Source: Cognaticolwellia sediminilitoris (GTDB taxonomy: Bacteria > Pseudomonadota > Gammaproteobacteria > Enterobacterales > Alteromonadaceae). Taken from it: DNA of 64,000 nucleotides. The position numbers and the translations under genes are program-made. Under the pieces are notes generated by a model. It made no database searches, was not told where the DNA came from, and saw only the letters and a program-made list of their open reading frames with translations. The stretch lies in contig NBOG01000004.1 of assembly GCA_002104535.1 (NCBI GenBank), positions 1 to 64,000 of the forward strand, given 5' to 3'. Shown piece by piece: positions 29,588 through 38,198 of this stretch. The first letter of the stretch is position 1. The number at the start of each line of letters is the position of its first letter.

Positions 29588-29750
29588 ATTTAACTGTATA
29601 TAAATATGCGTATAAACGATTAATCAATTCATAACCTTACTAGAAAAAGAGCACTAAATATAAAAAGTTTGTTAAAAATCAAACTTTTTTGCAAGGATAA
29701 TAGTGTTACCAAGGTCAAATTAATTACCTCGTATTTAATAAGGATTAATT

Positions 29751-30257
29751 TTGATTAACCAACTTATCGCTGGTAAAAAATTGTTCACTGTAATCTTGCT
29801 GATATTTTCAGTATTTTTTGCTAATGCTGAAGAGACAAAAACCTTAGCACAAGCACCTGCTTGGCAACTAAAAACTCAATCGGGCAAGACTATTTCATCC
29901 GATCAATTTAAAGGACAAGCCACCATATTACACTTTTGGGCGACCTGGTGCCCTTATTGTAAAAAGCTACAGCCAAAACTCGTCGAGCTTGAGGAAAAGT
30001 ATCATCCGCAAGGTGTAAAACTCGTTGCGATAAGCTTTAACGAAGATGAGGGAGTATTACCTCAAAATGAATTAGCATCTCGAGGCTATAGTTTCCCCAC
30101 CGCAGTTAAAGGAGAAAAAATTGCTTCCTTGTATGGCGTTAGAGGTACACCAACAACCTTTTTTATTAATAAGAACAATCAAGTAGTATTTAAATCAACA
30201 AGTTCTAATACTGACGACCCGCGTTTAGAACTTGCTGTTAAAGAAATAGTTAAGTGA
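29751..30257 (+). CDS. TlpA-like periplasmic thioredoxin
   Basis: A 168-aa exported thiol-disulfide protein. The N-terminal hydrophobic segment (LFTVILLIFSVFFANA) acts as signal peptide or anchor. The thioredoxin fold carries the active site WCPYC (Cys67 and Cys70) in HFWATWCPYCKKLQPKLVELEEKY. A cis-proline lies in GVRGTPTTFFINKNNQ. It belongs to the AhpC/TSA-Redoxin TlpA/ResA group and probably reduces or shuffles disulfides in the periplasm. The start is TTG with AAGGA before it. It converges with the TPR lipoprotein, 12 bp apart. Confidence 0.88.
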   Translation: MINQLIAGKKLFTVILLIFSVFFANAEETKTLAQAPAWQLKTQSGKTISSDQFKGQATILHFWATWCPYCKKLQPKLVELEEKYHPQGVKLVAISFNEDEGVLPQNELASRGYSFPTAVKGEKIASLYGVRGTPTTFFINKNNQVVFKSTSSNTDDPRLELAVKEIVK

Positions 30258-30269
30258 TTTGAGTTTACG

Positions 30270-31433
30270 TTAAATAGCTTGATCAAGTTGATAAAGCTTT
30301 TTCTTTAATTTTTGCTTTTGTTCTGGTTCATGTAGCCATGCTAATGATTGTTGCAAGGTAGATATTGCCTGTTGAGTTTTTCCCTGTTGCAAATAAACCT
30401 CGTGCAACTCGAAGTATGCTTGTTTCACATAGGGAGCAAGCTTAATAACTTTACGATAATAGCGTGCAGCATCGGCATATTTATTATCATGCCTCGCGAA
30501 CTGTGCTTTCTCAAGCCAATGATAAGGGTTAGGATCATACATACTCTCTAAACGTTGTTTCACTTCATCAGCTTTAGATAACCTGCCTTGTTGTTTTAGT
30601 AAATTAACATAATTATCTAAAACACTAATATTAACATCTGAACTTGCGATTGCCTCCACGTAAAGGTTTTCTGCTGTTACGTAATCACCTTTTTTCTTAT
30701 GTAACAATGCCAATAAATTCAAAGCTGATGCACTTTCAGCGTCAATACGTAAAGCCTCGCTGGCATATGAAAAAGCGTGATCAAATTCACTTTCAATATA
30801 AAATTCTGCCGCTTTATTCACATAATACATAGCTAAAAATTTGCTTGAATCTAGTGTTTTAGAGCGAAGATTGCCCTCTTGTGGAAAGTAATCGATAACA
30901 ATAGCGGGTCGATTGACATAAAAGTACTCTTCTTCTGGAATAAAACTTGGATCATAAAGTAAAGATTGCACGTGGCTAGACGATAAAATGACATTTCCGT
31001 GTTTTTCATAAATTGGCAATGAATGCATTTTACGATAATCCATTTCAACATTAACTAGACGTGATAATGCTGTTGTTAAAATTGCGAGGCTCATACAATT
31101 ACCGCTATTTTCTGCCATCGCTTTTTGAGCTGTATAAGTTTTGCCATAGTAGGTGAAATTAGATAAATGACTACCTAAATAATCACTTATTACTTCATGT
31201 GGGATATAGCCCTTGTCTATTTTAATTTGATAGAAATCTAAAAACTTTTGCTTTTGGTCATCATTCAAATAATATAACTCTTGCTCTGATACAATGGGCA
31301 AATCTAATGAAAACAGGCTTTTATTCAATTTTATAGCAGCCGAACCAACTTGGTTTTCATTAATATTAGCGCAACCAATAGTTGCCATCATAAGCGCAAT
31401 TAAGAGCCACTTTACTTGTTGGTGCATATGCAA
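30270..31433 (-). CDS. Lipoprotein with transglutaminase-like and TPR domains
   Basis: A 387-aa probable lipoprotein: signal LLIALMMATIGC, with Cys about residue 21. The middle part has the start of a transglutaminase-like fold (KTYTAQKAMAENSGNCMSLAILTTALSRLVNVEMDYRKM, with Cys near 113) and a later HVQSLLYDP. The catalytic triad is not fully evident, so activity is doubtful. From about residue 205 to the end there are four or five TPR units (ASALNLLALLHKKKGDYVTAENLYVEAI; AQFARHDNKYADAARYYRKVIKLAP; AYFELHEVYLQQGKTQQAISTLQQSL). The function is unknown; TPRs suggest a scaffold in the outer membrane. Confidence 0.7.
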   Translation of the reverse strand: MHMHQQVKWLLIALMMATIGCANINENQVGSAAIKLNKSLFSLDLPIVSEQELYYLNDDQKQKFLDFYQIKIDKGYIPHEVISDYLGSHLSNFTYYGKTYTAQKAMAENSGNCMSLAILTTALSRLVNVEMDYRKMHSLPIYEKHGNVILSSSHVQSLLYDPSFIPEEEYFYVNRPAIVIDYFPQEGNLRSKTLDSSKFLAMYYVNKAAEFYIESEFDHAFSYASEALRIDAESASALNLLALLHKKKGDYVTAENLYVEAIASSDVNISVLDNYVNLLKQQGRLSKADEVKQRLESMYDPNPYHWLEKAQFARHDNKYADAARYYRKVIKLAPYVKQAYFELHEVYLQQGKTQQAISTLQQSLAWLHEPEQKQKLKKKLYQLDQAI

Positions 31434-31735
31434 ATCCTTGCTTCAAAATTAATTATTTTCATCGTTGTAAGCTTAAATCCAGAATAATAAAGACAAGCTA
31501 CGACAATCATCGTAACTCAATATATCGATAACTAACACTATTTGTCCAGTACTATTATTAACCAATAACAGTGTGTTCTATTATTTAACCCTGATAACTA
31601 CCCACTCATCGATTTTTCCTATCATCTACTTGTACCTAGCGCTTGCGCAACATAGAATCAGGTAAGCTTTTTGTGAAAAATTCACATTGGAGCACCTTAT
31701 CATCCCTTTGGATATAAACTTAAAAAGGTCATTTA
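31434..31735. other. Intergenic region between divergent lipoprotein genes
   Basis: About 300 bp without a gene. It must carry promoters for the TPR lipoprotein (minus) and the M3 peptidase (plus). I see no clear -35/-10 pair or operator. The ribosome site before the M3 gene is AAAGGTC at about 8 nt. Confidence 0.5.
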
Positions 31736-33883
31736 ATGAAAATTCGTTATCTCGCACCATTGGCTATTGCTATTGCTTTAGCTGGTTGCCAACAAAGCAC
31801 ATCAACACCAACTGTTGTAGATGTAGAACAAGTAGCCCCTACTGCAAACAACCCGTTCTTTGCAGAATACGACACACCATATGGTATTCCTCCATTTGAA
31901 AAAATTAAAAAGAGTGACTACTTACCGGCTTTCTATCACGGTATTGCTCAGCAAAAACTTGAAATAGAGGCAATAACAAAAGTTAAGTCACGTCCTACTT
32001 TTGAAAATACTATCGTTGCTATGGAAAAGTCAGGTGATTTTCTTAATAAAGTCAGCAATACTTTTTATGGTTTAACGGGCTCAATGTCTGATGATGAAAT
32101 CCGCGCAATTGCCAAAGAAATTTCACCTAAACTTTCAGCTTTAGGCGATGATATTGCGCTAAATGATGCTTTATTCCTGCGTGTTAAAGCTGTTTATGAC
32201 AATCAAGATAAATTTAATTTACGCACAGATCAAAAACGTTTACTCGATAAAACCTATAAAAACTTTGTTCGAGGTGGCGCTAACCTTAATGATGCTGATA
32301 AATTAAAATTACGTGAATTAAATGAAAAACTCAGTGGTTTAAGTTTAAAGTTTGGTGAAAACCTACTAGCTGAAACTAACAGCTTTGAAATGGTGATTGA
32401 TAATAAAGCTGACCTTGATGGTTTACCTGCTGATATTATTGCAGCCGCTGCTGAAACAGCCACAGCACGTGGCCATGAAGGAAAATGGGTATTCACTACA
32501 CATCGCCCAAGTAAAAACCCATTTTTGACTTACTCAAACAATCGTAAACTGCGTGAAACTATTTATAAAGGTTACACCATGCGCGGTAATAACGAGAATG
32601 CTAACAATAACCAAGCAATAGCTAGCGAAATGGCTAGCCTTCGTTATCAAAAAGCGCAGTTATTAGGTTATAAAACTCATGCGCATTTTGTGCTTGAAAA
32701 TGCCACGGCAAAAACCCCTGAAAATGTTTTTGAATTATTAAATAAAGTTTGGCCTGCAGCACTGGAAAGAGCAAAAGAAGAAGCGGCTGATATTCAAAAA
32801 ATGATTGATGTCCAAGGTGGCAACTTTAAAGTCGCTGCATGGGATTGGTGGTATTACTCTGAGAAAATTCGTAAGCAACGTTATGATATTGACGCAGAAG
32901 AAACTAAACCTTACTTCTCATTAGAGTCGACATTACAGGGTGTTTTCTATACCGCAGAAAAGCTTTGGGGCGTTACATTTAAAGAGCGTGATGACTTACC
33001 TAAATATCACCCAGAAGTACGTACATTTGAAGTTTATGATCGTGACGGTAGCTATATTGGTATCTACATGACCGATCATTACGTACGTGAAAGCAAACGT
33101 GGTGGTGCTTGGATGAGCAGCTTCCGTAAGCAATATAGAATGAACGGGGAAGACGTTACACCTATCATCTACAATGTTTTAAACTATCCTCGACCGATTG
33201 GCGATAAACCAACACTATTAACCTTTGATCAAGCATCAACCTTATTCCATGAGTTTGGCCATGCTATCCAAGGTTTACTATCTGATGGTTACTACCGTTC
33301 TCAAACCGGTACTTCACTACCAAGAGACTACGTTGAATATCCTTCACAAGTGATGGAAAACTGGATGACAGAGCCGGAAGTATTAGCGAACTTTGCTAAG
33401 CACTACCAAACAGGTGAAGTTATCCCGCAAGCCCTTGTTGAGAAAATCCAAGCGTCTGGCAAGTTTAACCAAGGCTTTGGCACTACAGAGTATTTAGCAG
33501 CAGCATTACTGGATATGAGCTGGCATTCACTTGAAACTGCCGAGTTACAAGATGCAAATAGCTTTGAGAAAAATGTTTTAAAAGAAATTGGCTTGATTGA
33601 GCAAATCGCGCCAAGATATAAAACAGGTTATTACTCTCACATATTTGCTGGTGGTTACTCTGCTGGTTACTACGGTTATATTTGGTCAAATATCTATGAT
33701 GCTGATACCTGGTTAGCCTTTAAAGAGAATGGCATATTCGATCAGAAAACAGCAGAGCTATACCGTAAACATGTACTTGAAAGCGGTGGCACTGACGACC
33801 CAACAATTATGTACCGTCGATTTAGAGGTCAAGACCCTAAAGTAGAGCCACTATTAGAGCGTCGTGGCTTGATCAGCAAGTAA
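31736..33883 (+). CDS. M3-family metallopeptidase lipoprotein (peptidyl-dipeptidase Dcp-like)
   Basis: A zinc peptidase of the thimet oligopeptidase/Dcp family, 715 aa, exported as a lipoprotein (signal LAIAIALAGC, Cys about residue 18). The zinc motif HEFGHAIQGLLSD lies near residues 505-509. Substrate-loop blocks RDYVEYPSQVMENWMTEPEVL and FAGGYSAGYYGYIWS are complete. It probably removes dipeptides from the C-terminus of short peptides. Cytosolic Dcp and OpdA lack a lipobox; periplasmic lipoprotein forms are common in Alteromonadales. A terminator follows, then an insertion element. Confidence 0.93.
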   Translation: MKIRYLAPLAIAIALAGCQQSTSTPTVVDVEQVAPTANNPFFAEYDTPYGIPPFEKIKKSDYLPAFYHGIAQQKLEIEAITKVKSRPTFENTIVAMEKSGDFLNKVSNTFYGLTGSMSDDEIRAIAKEISPKLSALGDDIALNDALFLRVKAVYDNQDKFNLRTDQKRLLDKTYKNFVRGGANLNDADKLKLRELNEKLSGLSLKFGENLLAETNSFEMVIDNKADLDGLPADIIAAAAETATARGHEGKWVFTTHRPSKNPFLTYSNNRKLRETIYKGYTMRGNNENANNNQAIASEMASLRYQKAQLLGYKTHAHFVLENATAKTPENVFELLNKVWPAALERAKEEAADIQKMIDVQGGNFKVAAWDWWYYSEKIRKQRYDIDAEETKPYFSLESTLQGVFYTAEKLWGVTFKERDDLPKYHPEVRTFEVYDRDGSYIGIYMTDHYVRESKRGGAWMSSFRKQYRMNGEDVTPIIYNVLNYPRPIGDKPTLLTFDQASTLFHEFGHAIQGLLSDGYYRSQTGTSLPRDYVEYPSQVMENWMTEPEVLANFAKHYQTGEVIPQALVEKIQASGKFNQGFGTTEYLAAALLDMSWHSLETAELQDANSFEKNVLKEIGLIEQIAPRYKTGYYSHIFAGGYSAGYYGYIWSNIYDADTWLAFKENGIFDQKTAELYRKHVLESGGTDDPTIMYRRFRGQDPKVEPLLERRGLISK

Positions 33884-33934
33884 GCATTGCTTGGGTAAGC
33901 GTGATGTACTTATCTTAAGTACTGCGCTTATCTT

Positions 33935-33984
33935 AGGTAATACTTAATCTTACCGTTAAACTTAGGCTTAAGTATTACCTTTTA
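33935..33984 (+). terminator. Terminator after the M3 peptidase gene
   Basis: A 13-bp perfect stem: AGGTAATACTTAA (33935-33947) and TTAAGTATTACCT (33968-33980), then TTTT. It ends only 11 bp before the insertion element, so the element landed just outside this transcription unit. Confidence 0.8.
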
Positions 33985-33995
33985 ATTATATAAAA

Positions 33996-34037
33996 AAAGG
34001 GTCGCTAAATAGCAAGCCGTTTACTTAAAGTGGATCT
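33996..34037 (+). repeat. Left terminal inverted repeat of the element
   Basis: It reads AAAGGGTCGCTAAATAGC followed by AAGCCGTTTACTTAAAGTGG and ATCT. It pairs with 36684-36726. The outer 12 and inner 24 bases are identical to the right end when that is reverse-complemented. Between them are a few mismatches and one missing base. Confidence 0.93.
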
Positions 34038-34039
34038 AA

Positions 34040-34070
34040 TTGCTTACTTTTTATAAAAATGCACTATAAT
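34040..34070 (+). promoter_or_regulatory. Possible promoter of the transposase-like gene
   Basis: A perfect -10 TATAAT (34065-34070) lies 33 bp before the start codon. The best -35 candidates are TTGCTT at 34040 (19-nt spacer) or TTACTT at 34044 (15-nt spacer); neither is ideal. It lies just inside the left inverted repeat, where transposase promoters usually are. Confidence 0.5.
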
Positions 34071-34102
34071 TAAGGTAGTTAACTTGATTATGGTGTATTT
34101 TT

Positions 34103-35962
34103 TTGAGAAAGAAATCTTGCCAGAGGGATTGGCCTACCTTCCCAGAACCGTATAAAGGATTACAAGTAAATTGTTGTAAGTTTACTAGATGTGAAAACTT
34201 TGGAATATCGCCAGAAGAAGCTTTAAATGGTACACAACGAGCATACTCCGATGAAGACCTTATCCCTAAAATATCTGAACGTCAAGTAAGTAAGCATCAT
34301 CCTATATATGGAACATCTGGTAGCGGAAAGCACGAAGCTGCATTAGTCTGTAAGGCGTGTACAACAAAGAAAGCTGATGGAGAAGTAATTCAAAGTTCAT
34401 ACATGCTTAAAAGCAACCGAGCTGTTATGGAAGAGTATGAGCGTTTAAGCCGTTATTTAGTCCCCGAACAGCCAACTTGTCCCAATAACGATTGTCCCAC
34501 ATACACTGTTGAATTTTTTGAACCTGCACTTAAAAAACGTGGATTAACAAAGGCTGGCTCTCAGCGTTATCAATGTAAACATTGTAAAAAAAGTTTTATT
34601 GTTGGTGAACAAACTAGAAAGCACCGCAGACCAGAGATAAATATTAGGCTTTTTGACTTACTTTTAATGCATGTCCCGTTACGCAAAATTATTAAACACC
34701 TGAACATTTCGCCTAAAACGCTTTATGACAAAATCGACTTTATTCACAAACAATGCCTTAATTTTGTCGCTGAGAGAGAGCAGCAGTTAATAAATGGAAA
34801 ACTTAAAGAAAAAAGCTTATATCTTTCTACAGATCGACAAGTTCAAATCACCAATTGGACAAAAAGAGAAGACAAACGTAATACCGAACTTTATGGGATT
34901 GGGACTGCTTGTTTAACTTCAGGTTATGTTTTTGCTTTTAATTTTAACTTTGAGGAACGATTAACACAAAATGAAGTTGAGCTGATTGCGTCAGAGTATA
35001 AGGATAATGAGAAGCCTAAACATCACAGAGTGATGGCAAGAATTTGGCTTGAAGATGAGTTTTCGGAGGCTTCAAAACATAAAAGAAAAGTGCATGATAA
35101 ACCTCCCTATACTTTACAGGAAGAAGTAGCCCAAAAAATTGAAGGTGAGTTTTCAGCACTAGATATGACTAGCTCTGAAGACTTTGACAGAACAACAAAG
35201 CTTCCAGCAAAAGGTGTGCTAGTCCATAACGAATATACAATGATGGGCCACTTCCTACTGCTAAAAAAACTAACACAACGCATCAACAAAACACGCTTTT
35301 ATCTTGATCAAGATACAGGGATGAAAACCGCATATTTAAGTATTTTCAAAGATGAAATCAAAGAAGGAAAAAGTGATGGTTTTCTTGTTCGAACAGTTAA
35401 AAACCTGAGTGTTGATGAAAAAAGAAGTGCCCTTGCAGACACAAACAAAATGATACTCGAATTAACAGGTCGGCCACGAAAAAGCTTAACAGGCAAAGAG
35501 TTCAGGGAGTTAGTTAATGAACTAATTATTCCAAAGTTGAATATGCTTGAAGTCATAAATAATTCTACCGAACGTTGGCTTACTTACCCTATTGCGACTA
35601 TGCCAGAGCCTGAAAAGCTGGTCGCAGCTATTACAGGCATATCAAGGTATGATGATAAGCATCAAGCTAACTTGTACAGAAAGGCTAGTTTACACGCGAT
35701 AGATAGATTCTTTATGAGTAGTCGCAGAGGAGTTAACCTTTTGGAAAGACCATTTACTTCGGCAACAAATAAAGCAAGAACATGGAACGGTTACTCAGCA
35801 TACAACCCTGCCATGCTTACAAAAATGGCTGATATCTATCGTGTCTATTACAACTACGTTAATAAAAATGATAAGGGCGAAACTCCTGCAATGAGATTAG
35901 GTTTAGCCAAAGGGCCAGTCGCTTCTGAAAAAATTATTTACTACGGAAAATATGATGGATAA
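34103..35962 (+). CDS. Transposase-like protein with two zinc ribbons and a DDE-like domain
   Basis: A 619-aa protein encoded inside the element. It has two Cys4 zinc ribbons: C24/C25..C30 with C83xxC86, and C126x4C131 with C158xxC161. The second resembles the IS1 InsA motif (GSQRYQCKHCKKSF). A helix-turn-helix follows near 190-212 (LRKIIKHLNISPKTLYDKI). The rest looks like an RNase H-type catalytic region. Candidate acidic residues are Asp244 (LYLSTDRQ), Asp402 (FYLDQDTG) and Glu548 (NLLERPF), and the C-terminal TPAMRLGLAKGP is a phrase seen at the end of many DDE transposases. The catalytic assignment is inference. The start is TTG at 34103; an upstream in-frame stop excludes a longer ATG form. 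Confidence 0.7.
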   Translation: MRKKSCQRDWPTFPEPYKGLQVNCCKFTRCENFGISPEEALNGTQRAYSDEDLIPKISERQVSKHHPIYGTSGSGKHEAALVCKACTTKKADGEVIQSSYMLKSNRAVMEEYERLSRYLVPEQPTCPNNDCPTYTVEFFEPALKKRGLTKAGSQRYQCKHCKKSFIVGEQTRKHRRPEINIRLFDLLLMHVPLRKIIKHLNISPKTLYDKIDFIHKQCLNFVAEREQQLINGKLKEKSLYLSTDRQVQITNWTKREDKRNTELYGIGTACLTSGYVFAFNFNFEERLTQNEVELIASEYKDNEKPKHHRVMARIWLEDEFSEASKHKRKVHDKPPYTLQEEVAQKIEGEFSALDMTSSEDFDRTTKLPAKGVLVHNEYTMMGHFLLLKKLTQRINKTRFYLDQDTGMKTAYLSIFKDEIKEGKSDGFLVRTVKNLSVDEKRSALADTNKMILELTGRPRKSLTGKEFRELVNELIIPKLNMLEVINNSTERWLTYPIATMPEPEKLVAAITGISRYDDKHQANLYRKASLHAIDRFFMSSRRGVNLLERPFTSATNKARTWNGYSAYNPAMLTKMADIYRVYYNYVNKNDKGETPAMRLGLAKGPVASEKIIYYGKYDG

Positions 35963-35980
35963 AGTCAAAAGGAATCAAAT

Positions 35981-36616
35981 TTGAAAACTAAATCATTTAA
36001 GGGAACATTAATATTTTTAATATTGGTATTAGGTACATTCATATTCGCTAAAACCTATTATCATCGTTATGACTGGGTGCCAATGGAGGTTTCAATTGTT
36101 GAATCAAATTATTCTTATAGCGGGAGCTTTATCTCAGAGTATGATGGGAGTCACCGAATCTACCTTGAGATTGATCGCCAACATAATAGTGATAAAGCTA
36201 TTGAGTGTTTTTTTGGTGTAGAAATTACAAAGACCGATTGTGGAACTAGTAGAAGTTTTGCCAAGTTAGAATGGGAAATTAGCGAAAACAACGCTCCTTT
36301 TAAATCAGGTCTCATACAAGATAATTGGGAAGCTGCATATTGGGGAGCCAACGGCTCGGCAAGTAGCGTATTTAGATTCAATACTATCAAAGGAAATAAA
36401 TATGCTCTTAAATTTAAGCTTTTTGCCCCAGATAAAATAATAAAACAAAGTAATCCAAGAATTAAGGTTGAGCTGCCAGCTATTCTTCATAAAAATAGTG
36501 CAATCATTTCTGGTATTGCAGAATTGATATGTTTTTTACTTTTAGCAGTAGGGTCAATCGTATTTATTTTTGAGGTAATTCAAGCTACAAAGAGGAAGCC
36601 AAGCCTTCATTTGTAA
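35981..36616 (+). CDS. Passenger membrane protein of the insertion element, unknown function
   Basis: A 211-aa protein I do not recognise. It has an N-terminal transmembrane segment (GTLIFLILVLGTFIFAKTYY) and a second near the C-terminus (IISGIAELICFLLLAVGSIVFIFEV). Between them is a soluble domain of about 140 residues that looks beta-rich (YSGSFISEYDGSHRIYLEIDRQ, AKLEWEISENNAPFKSGL, YALKFKLF) with one Cys pair (ECFFG and KTDCG). The topology suggests a periplasmic domain held by two membrane spans. It starts with TTG 18 bp after the transposase-like gene; AAGGA lies 8-9 nt before it. It is probably co-transcribed with that gene. Confidence 0.65.
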   Translation: MKTKSFKGTLIFLILVLGTFIFAKTYYHRYDWVPMEVSIVESNYSYSGSFISEYDGSHRIYLEIDRQHNSDKAIECFFGVEITKTDCGTSRSFAKLEWEISENNAPFKSGLIQDNWEAAYWGANGSASSVFRFNTIKGNKYALKFKLFAPDKIIKQSNPRIKVELPAILHKNSAIISGIAELICFLLLAVGSIVFIFEVIQATKRKPSLHL

Positions 36617-36620
36617 TAAA

Positions 36621-36661
36621 GCAACTACAACTCAATCTAAAAAAAATTGAACCATAGTTGC
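36621..36661 (+). terminator. Hairpin after the passenger gene
   Basis: GCAACTA (36621-36627) pairs with TAGTTGC (36655-36661), with an inner CAAT/ATTG pairing. It lies between the passenger gene and the right inverted repeat. The U-tract is weak. Confidence 0.4.
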
Positions 36662-36683
36662 TAAAAAGGTTACTACGAGTTCC

Positions 36684-36726
36684 AGATCCACTTTAAGTAA
36701 ACGGCTTGGCTAAATAGCGACCCTTT
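36684..36726 (-). repeat. Right terminal inverted repeat of the element
   Basis: The minus strand reads AAAGGGTCGCTATTTAGCC followed by AAGCCGTTTACTTAAAGTGG and ATCT, matching the left end at 33996-34037. It carries one extra base compared with the left repeat. Confidence 0.93.
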
Positions 36727-36749
36727 CTTATATCTTAATCTATAAAAAA

Positions 36750-37187
36750 TTACTGAAGGTACATACTACCTTCAAAAAAAGCAAAAACAGTTTCAAAAGC
36801 ACTTTCTTGGTATTGCTTCAAACCAGTGTCTCTAAAATCAATATCAACTTGGCTGCGAGTTAGCGCTTTTTTGATAAAACTGCCCGCTAAAATCTCTACG
36901 GGTAAATCTTTTATAAGTTGAATAGCTGCTTCCAATTTAAAGCCAACAGGACCACCAGAATACTTGCCTTTTAACGCACGCCCTTTGATCACCACTTTAT
37001 CTACTTTATAATCTTCCATCAGCTTAGCAAAAGCAAACTGAAAGTATTGAACTTGCTCAGCATCAGCAGCATCAACAAGACTAATTTTTTGTACGCGCGT
37101 TTTTGGTATGTCGTACAACCCATTTTCCCGCGACATGATACAAATAATTGCATCGTTACCTTTTAATTCAACACCACATATTTTCAT
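36750..37187 (-). CDS. DUF3010 family protein
   Basis: A 145-aa cytoplasmic protein of the DUF3010 family found in Vibrio and Alteromonadales. The start MKICGVELKGNDAIICIMSRENG recalls an RNase H-like beta-hairpin, and VVIKGRALKGKYSGGPVGFKLEAAIQLI is the most family-specific part. No function is known. The insertion element ends only 24 bp after its stop codon, so it may have lost its natural transcription end. The DTW gene lies upstream on the same strand, about 100 bp away. Confidence 0.8.
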   Translation of the reverse strand: MKICGVELKGNDAIICIMSRENGLYDIPKTRVQKISLVDAADAEQVQYFQFAFAKLMEDYKVDKVVIKGRALKGKYSGGPVGFKLEAAIQLIKDLPVEILAGSFIKKALTRSQVDIDFRDTGLKQYQESAFETVFAFFEGSMYLQ

Positions 37188-37285
37188 AAATTAACCTCGT
37201 TTCTATAATGTTCGTTATTATAAAATAGTTTTGTGTAAGCTGCAGTGTTTTCATGCATTTAAAGTTTATCTTTTAACTTGAAAAC

Positions 37286-38056
37286 TTAACTATTGTTATC
37301 TTTAGTTAGCACAATGCCGTGTAGCTTAGTAAATTCGGTATATTCTGCCACGGCATTCGGGTTAGCTTTGTTTTGCTGACAAACACCTTTCTGATACTGA
37401 TAACTAAAGACATCAAACCACAAATCTAGTAAGTCAGCATTAACTTGCTCACCAGCAAGAGACAAAATTTGAGCGGCAACTTCAGCCGTTGCTAATTCGG
37501 TATTATTGGCCGCTAGTCGAATTTGGTATCGAGAACTTAACTCCTCGGTGTTATCAGGCGCTTTAGGGGTAAATGAAACCACAGGTAAATTTTGCAAGTA
37601 TGGACTGCGACGAAACATCTTCTTTGCTTCTCGCCAACTACCATCAAGCATAATAAACAAAGGCCTTTTACCGGATGCTACAGTAAGTTCATTATCATAG
37701 ATTTCCCGATTTTCGCCGGCATAATCTTTTGGAAAAACAATCATAGGTTGCCACATAGGATCATCTAGAATGGCAATAATTTCTGGATTAACTTCTGTTC
37801 TTGACCATAAAAATGCAAAGCTGTCCGGTATCAAATCAGCAATCAACTTACCAGTATTACTCGGCTTGAGTACTTCAGTGTCATACATCAATAACAAAAA
37901 GCCAGCATTAGAGTTAACTTTAGGCGCTAATTCGCAGATACAAAACTGTTTTGCTAAGCGACATAACTCACAGCGAATAACACGCTGGCCTCTCGACTTG
38001 TAAGTAGTAGTGCTTAAACTTTTACGATATTGATGAAGCTTTTGTACTGCGTGCAT
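37286..38056 (-). CDS. DTW-domain protein (tRNA-uridine aminocarboxypropyltransferase family)
   Basis: A 256-aa protein of the DTW family, whose characterised members (TapT/YfiP) place a 3-amino-3-carboxypropyl group on tRNA uridine using SAM. The N-terminal Cys cluster RCELCRLAKQFCICE is typical. The core shows LLLMYDTEVLKPSNTGKLIADLI and LFIMLDGSWREAKKMFRRSPYLQNLP. The family D-x-T-W motif is DGSW here, a conservative change. The region SSRYQIRLAANNTELATAEVAAQIL completes the fold. It may be a TapT paralogue; the exact tRNA target is unknown. Confidence 0.85.
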   Translation of the reverse strand: MHAVQKLHQYRKSLSTTTYKSRGQRVIRCELCRLAKQFCICELAPKVNSNAGFLLLMYDTEVLKPSNTGKLIADLIPDSFAFLWSRTEVNPEIIAILDDPMWQPMIVFPKDYAGENREIYDNELTVASGKRPLFIMLDGSWREAKKMFRRSPYLQNLPVVSFTPKAPDNTEELSSRYQIRLAANNTELATAEVAAQILSLAGEQVNADLLDLWFDVFSYQYQKGVCQQNKANPNAVAEYTEFTKLHGIVLTKDNNS

Positions 38057-38117
38057 AAATAATATATCGGGAGTATTTTAGGGCGCTACTTTAACGCGCA
38101 CTGGTAATGTTAGCAAT

Positions 38118-38148
38118 AAAAAAACGCTAGTCAAATGACTAGCGTTTT
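38118..38148 (-). terminator. Rho-independent terminator after the YggN-like gene
   Basis: A 13-bp stem AAAACGCTAGTCA (38121-38133) with TGACTAGCGTTTT (38136-38148). On the minus strand it runs into further T residues. It lies 50 bp after the DUF2884 gene. Confidence 0.88.
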
Positions 38149-38198
38149 AGGATTTAATTACTCATGTACTAGACAATAAATTATTGTCTGTTTAGAGG

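Larger units (their letters stand above)
33996..36726 (+). mobile_element. Insertion element with 42/43-bp inverted repeats, transposase-like gene and passenger
   Basis: A unit of about 2.73 kb bounded by long, nearly perfect terminal inverted repeats (33996-34037 and 36684-36726). It contains two plus-strand genes: a 619-aa zinc-ribbon/DDE-like protein and a 211-aa membrane protein. It lies between the terminator of the M3 peptidase gene and the 3' end of the DUF3010 gene without breaking a gene. TTATAT occurs just outside both ends and could be a target duplication, but the flanks are A/T-rich and the boundary is ambiguous by a few bases. I cannot place it in a known IS family. Confidence 0.85.

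Noticed and set aside
30270-31433. Active transglutaminase
   Set aside because: A Cys in a transglutaminase-like context is seen, but the His and Asp of the triad are not convincingly placed.
33980-36740. Clear target-site duplication of the insertion element
   Set aside because: TTATAT lies near both ends, but at different distances and within A/T-rich sequence. I cannot claim a true duplication.
37286-38056. Loss of function of the DTW enzyme because the motif reads DGSW
   Set aside because: Thr to Ser is conservative and the Cys cluster and other blocks are intact, so an active enzyme is more likely.
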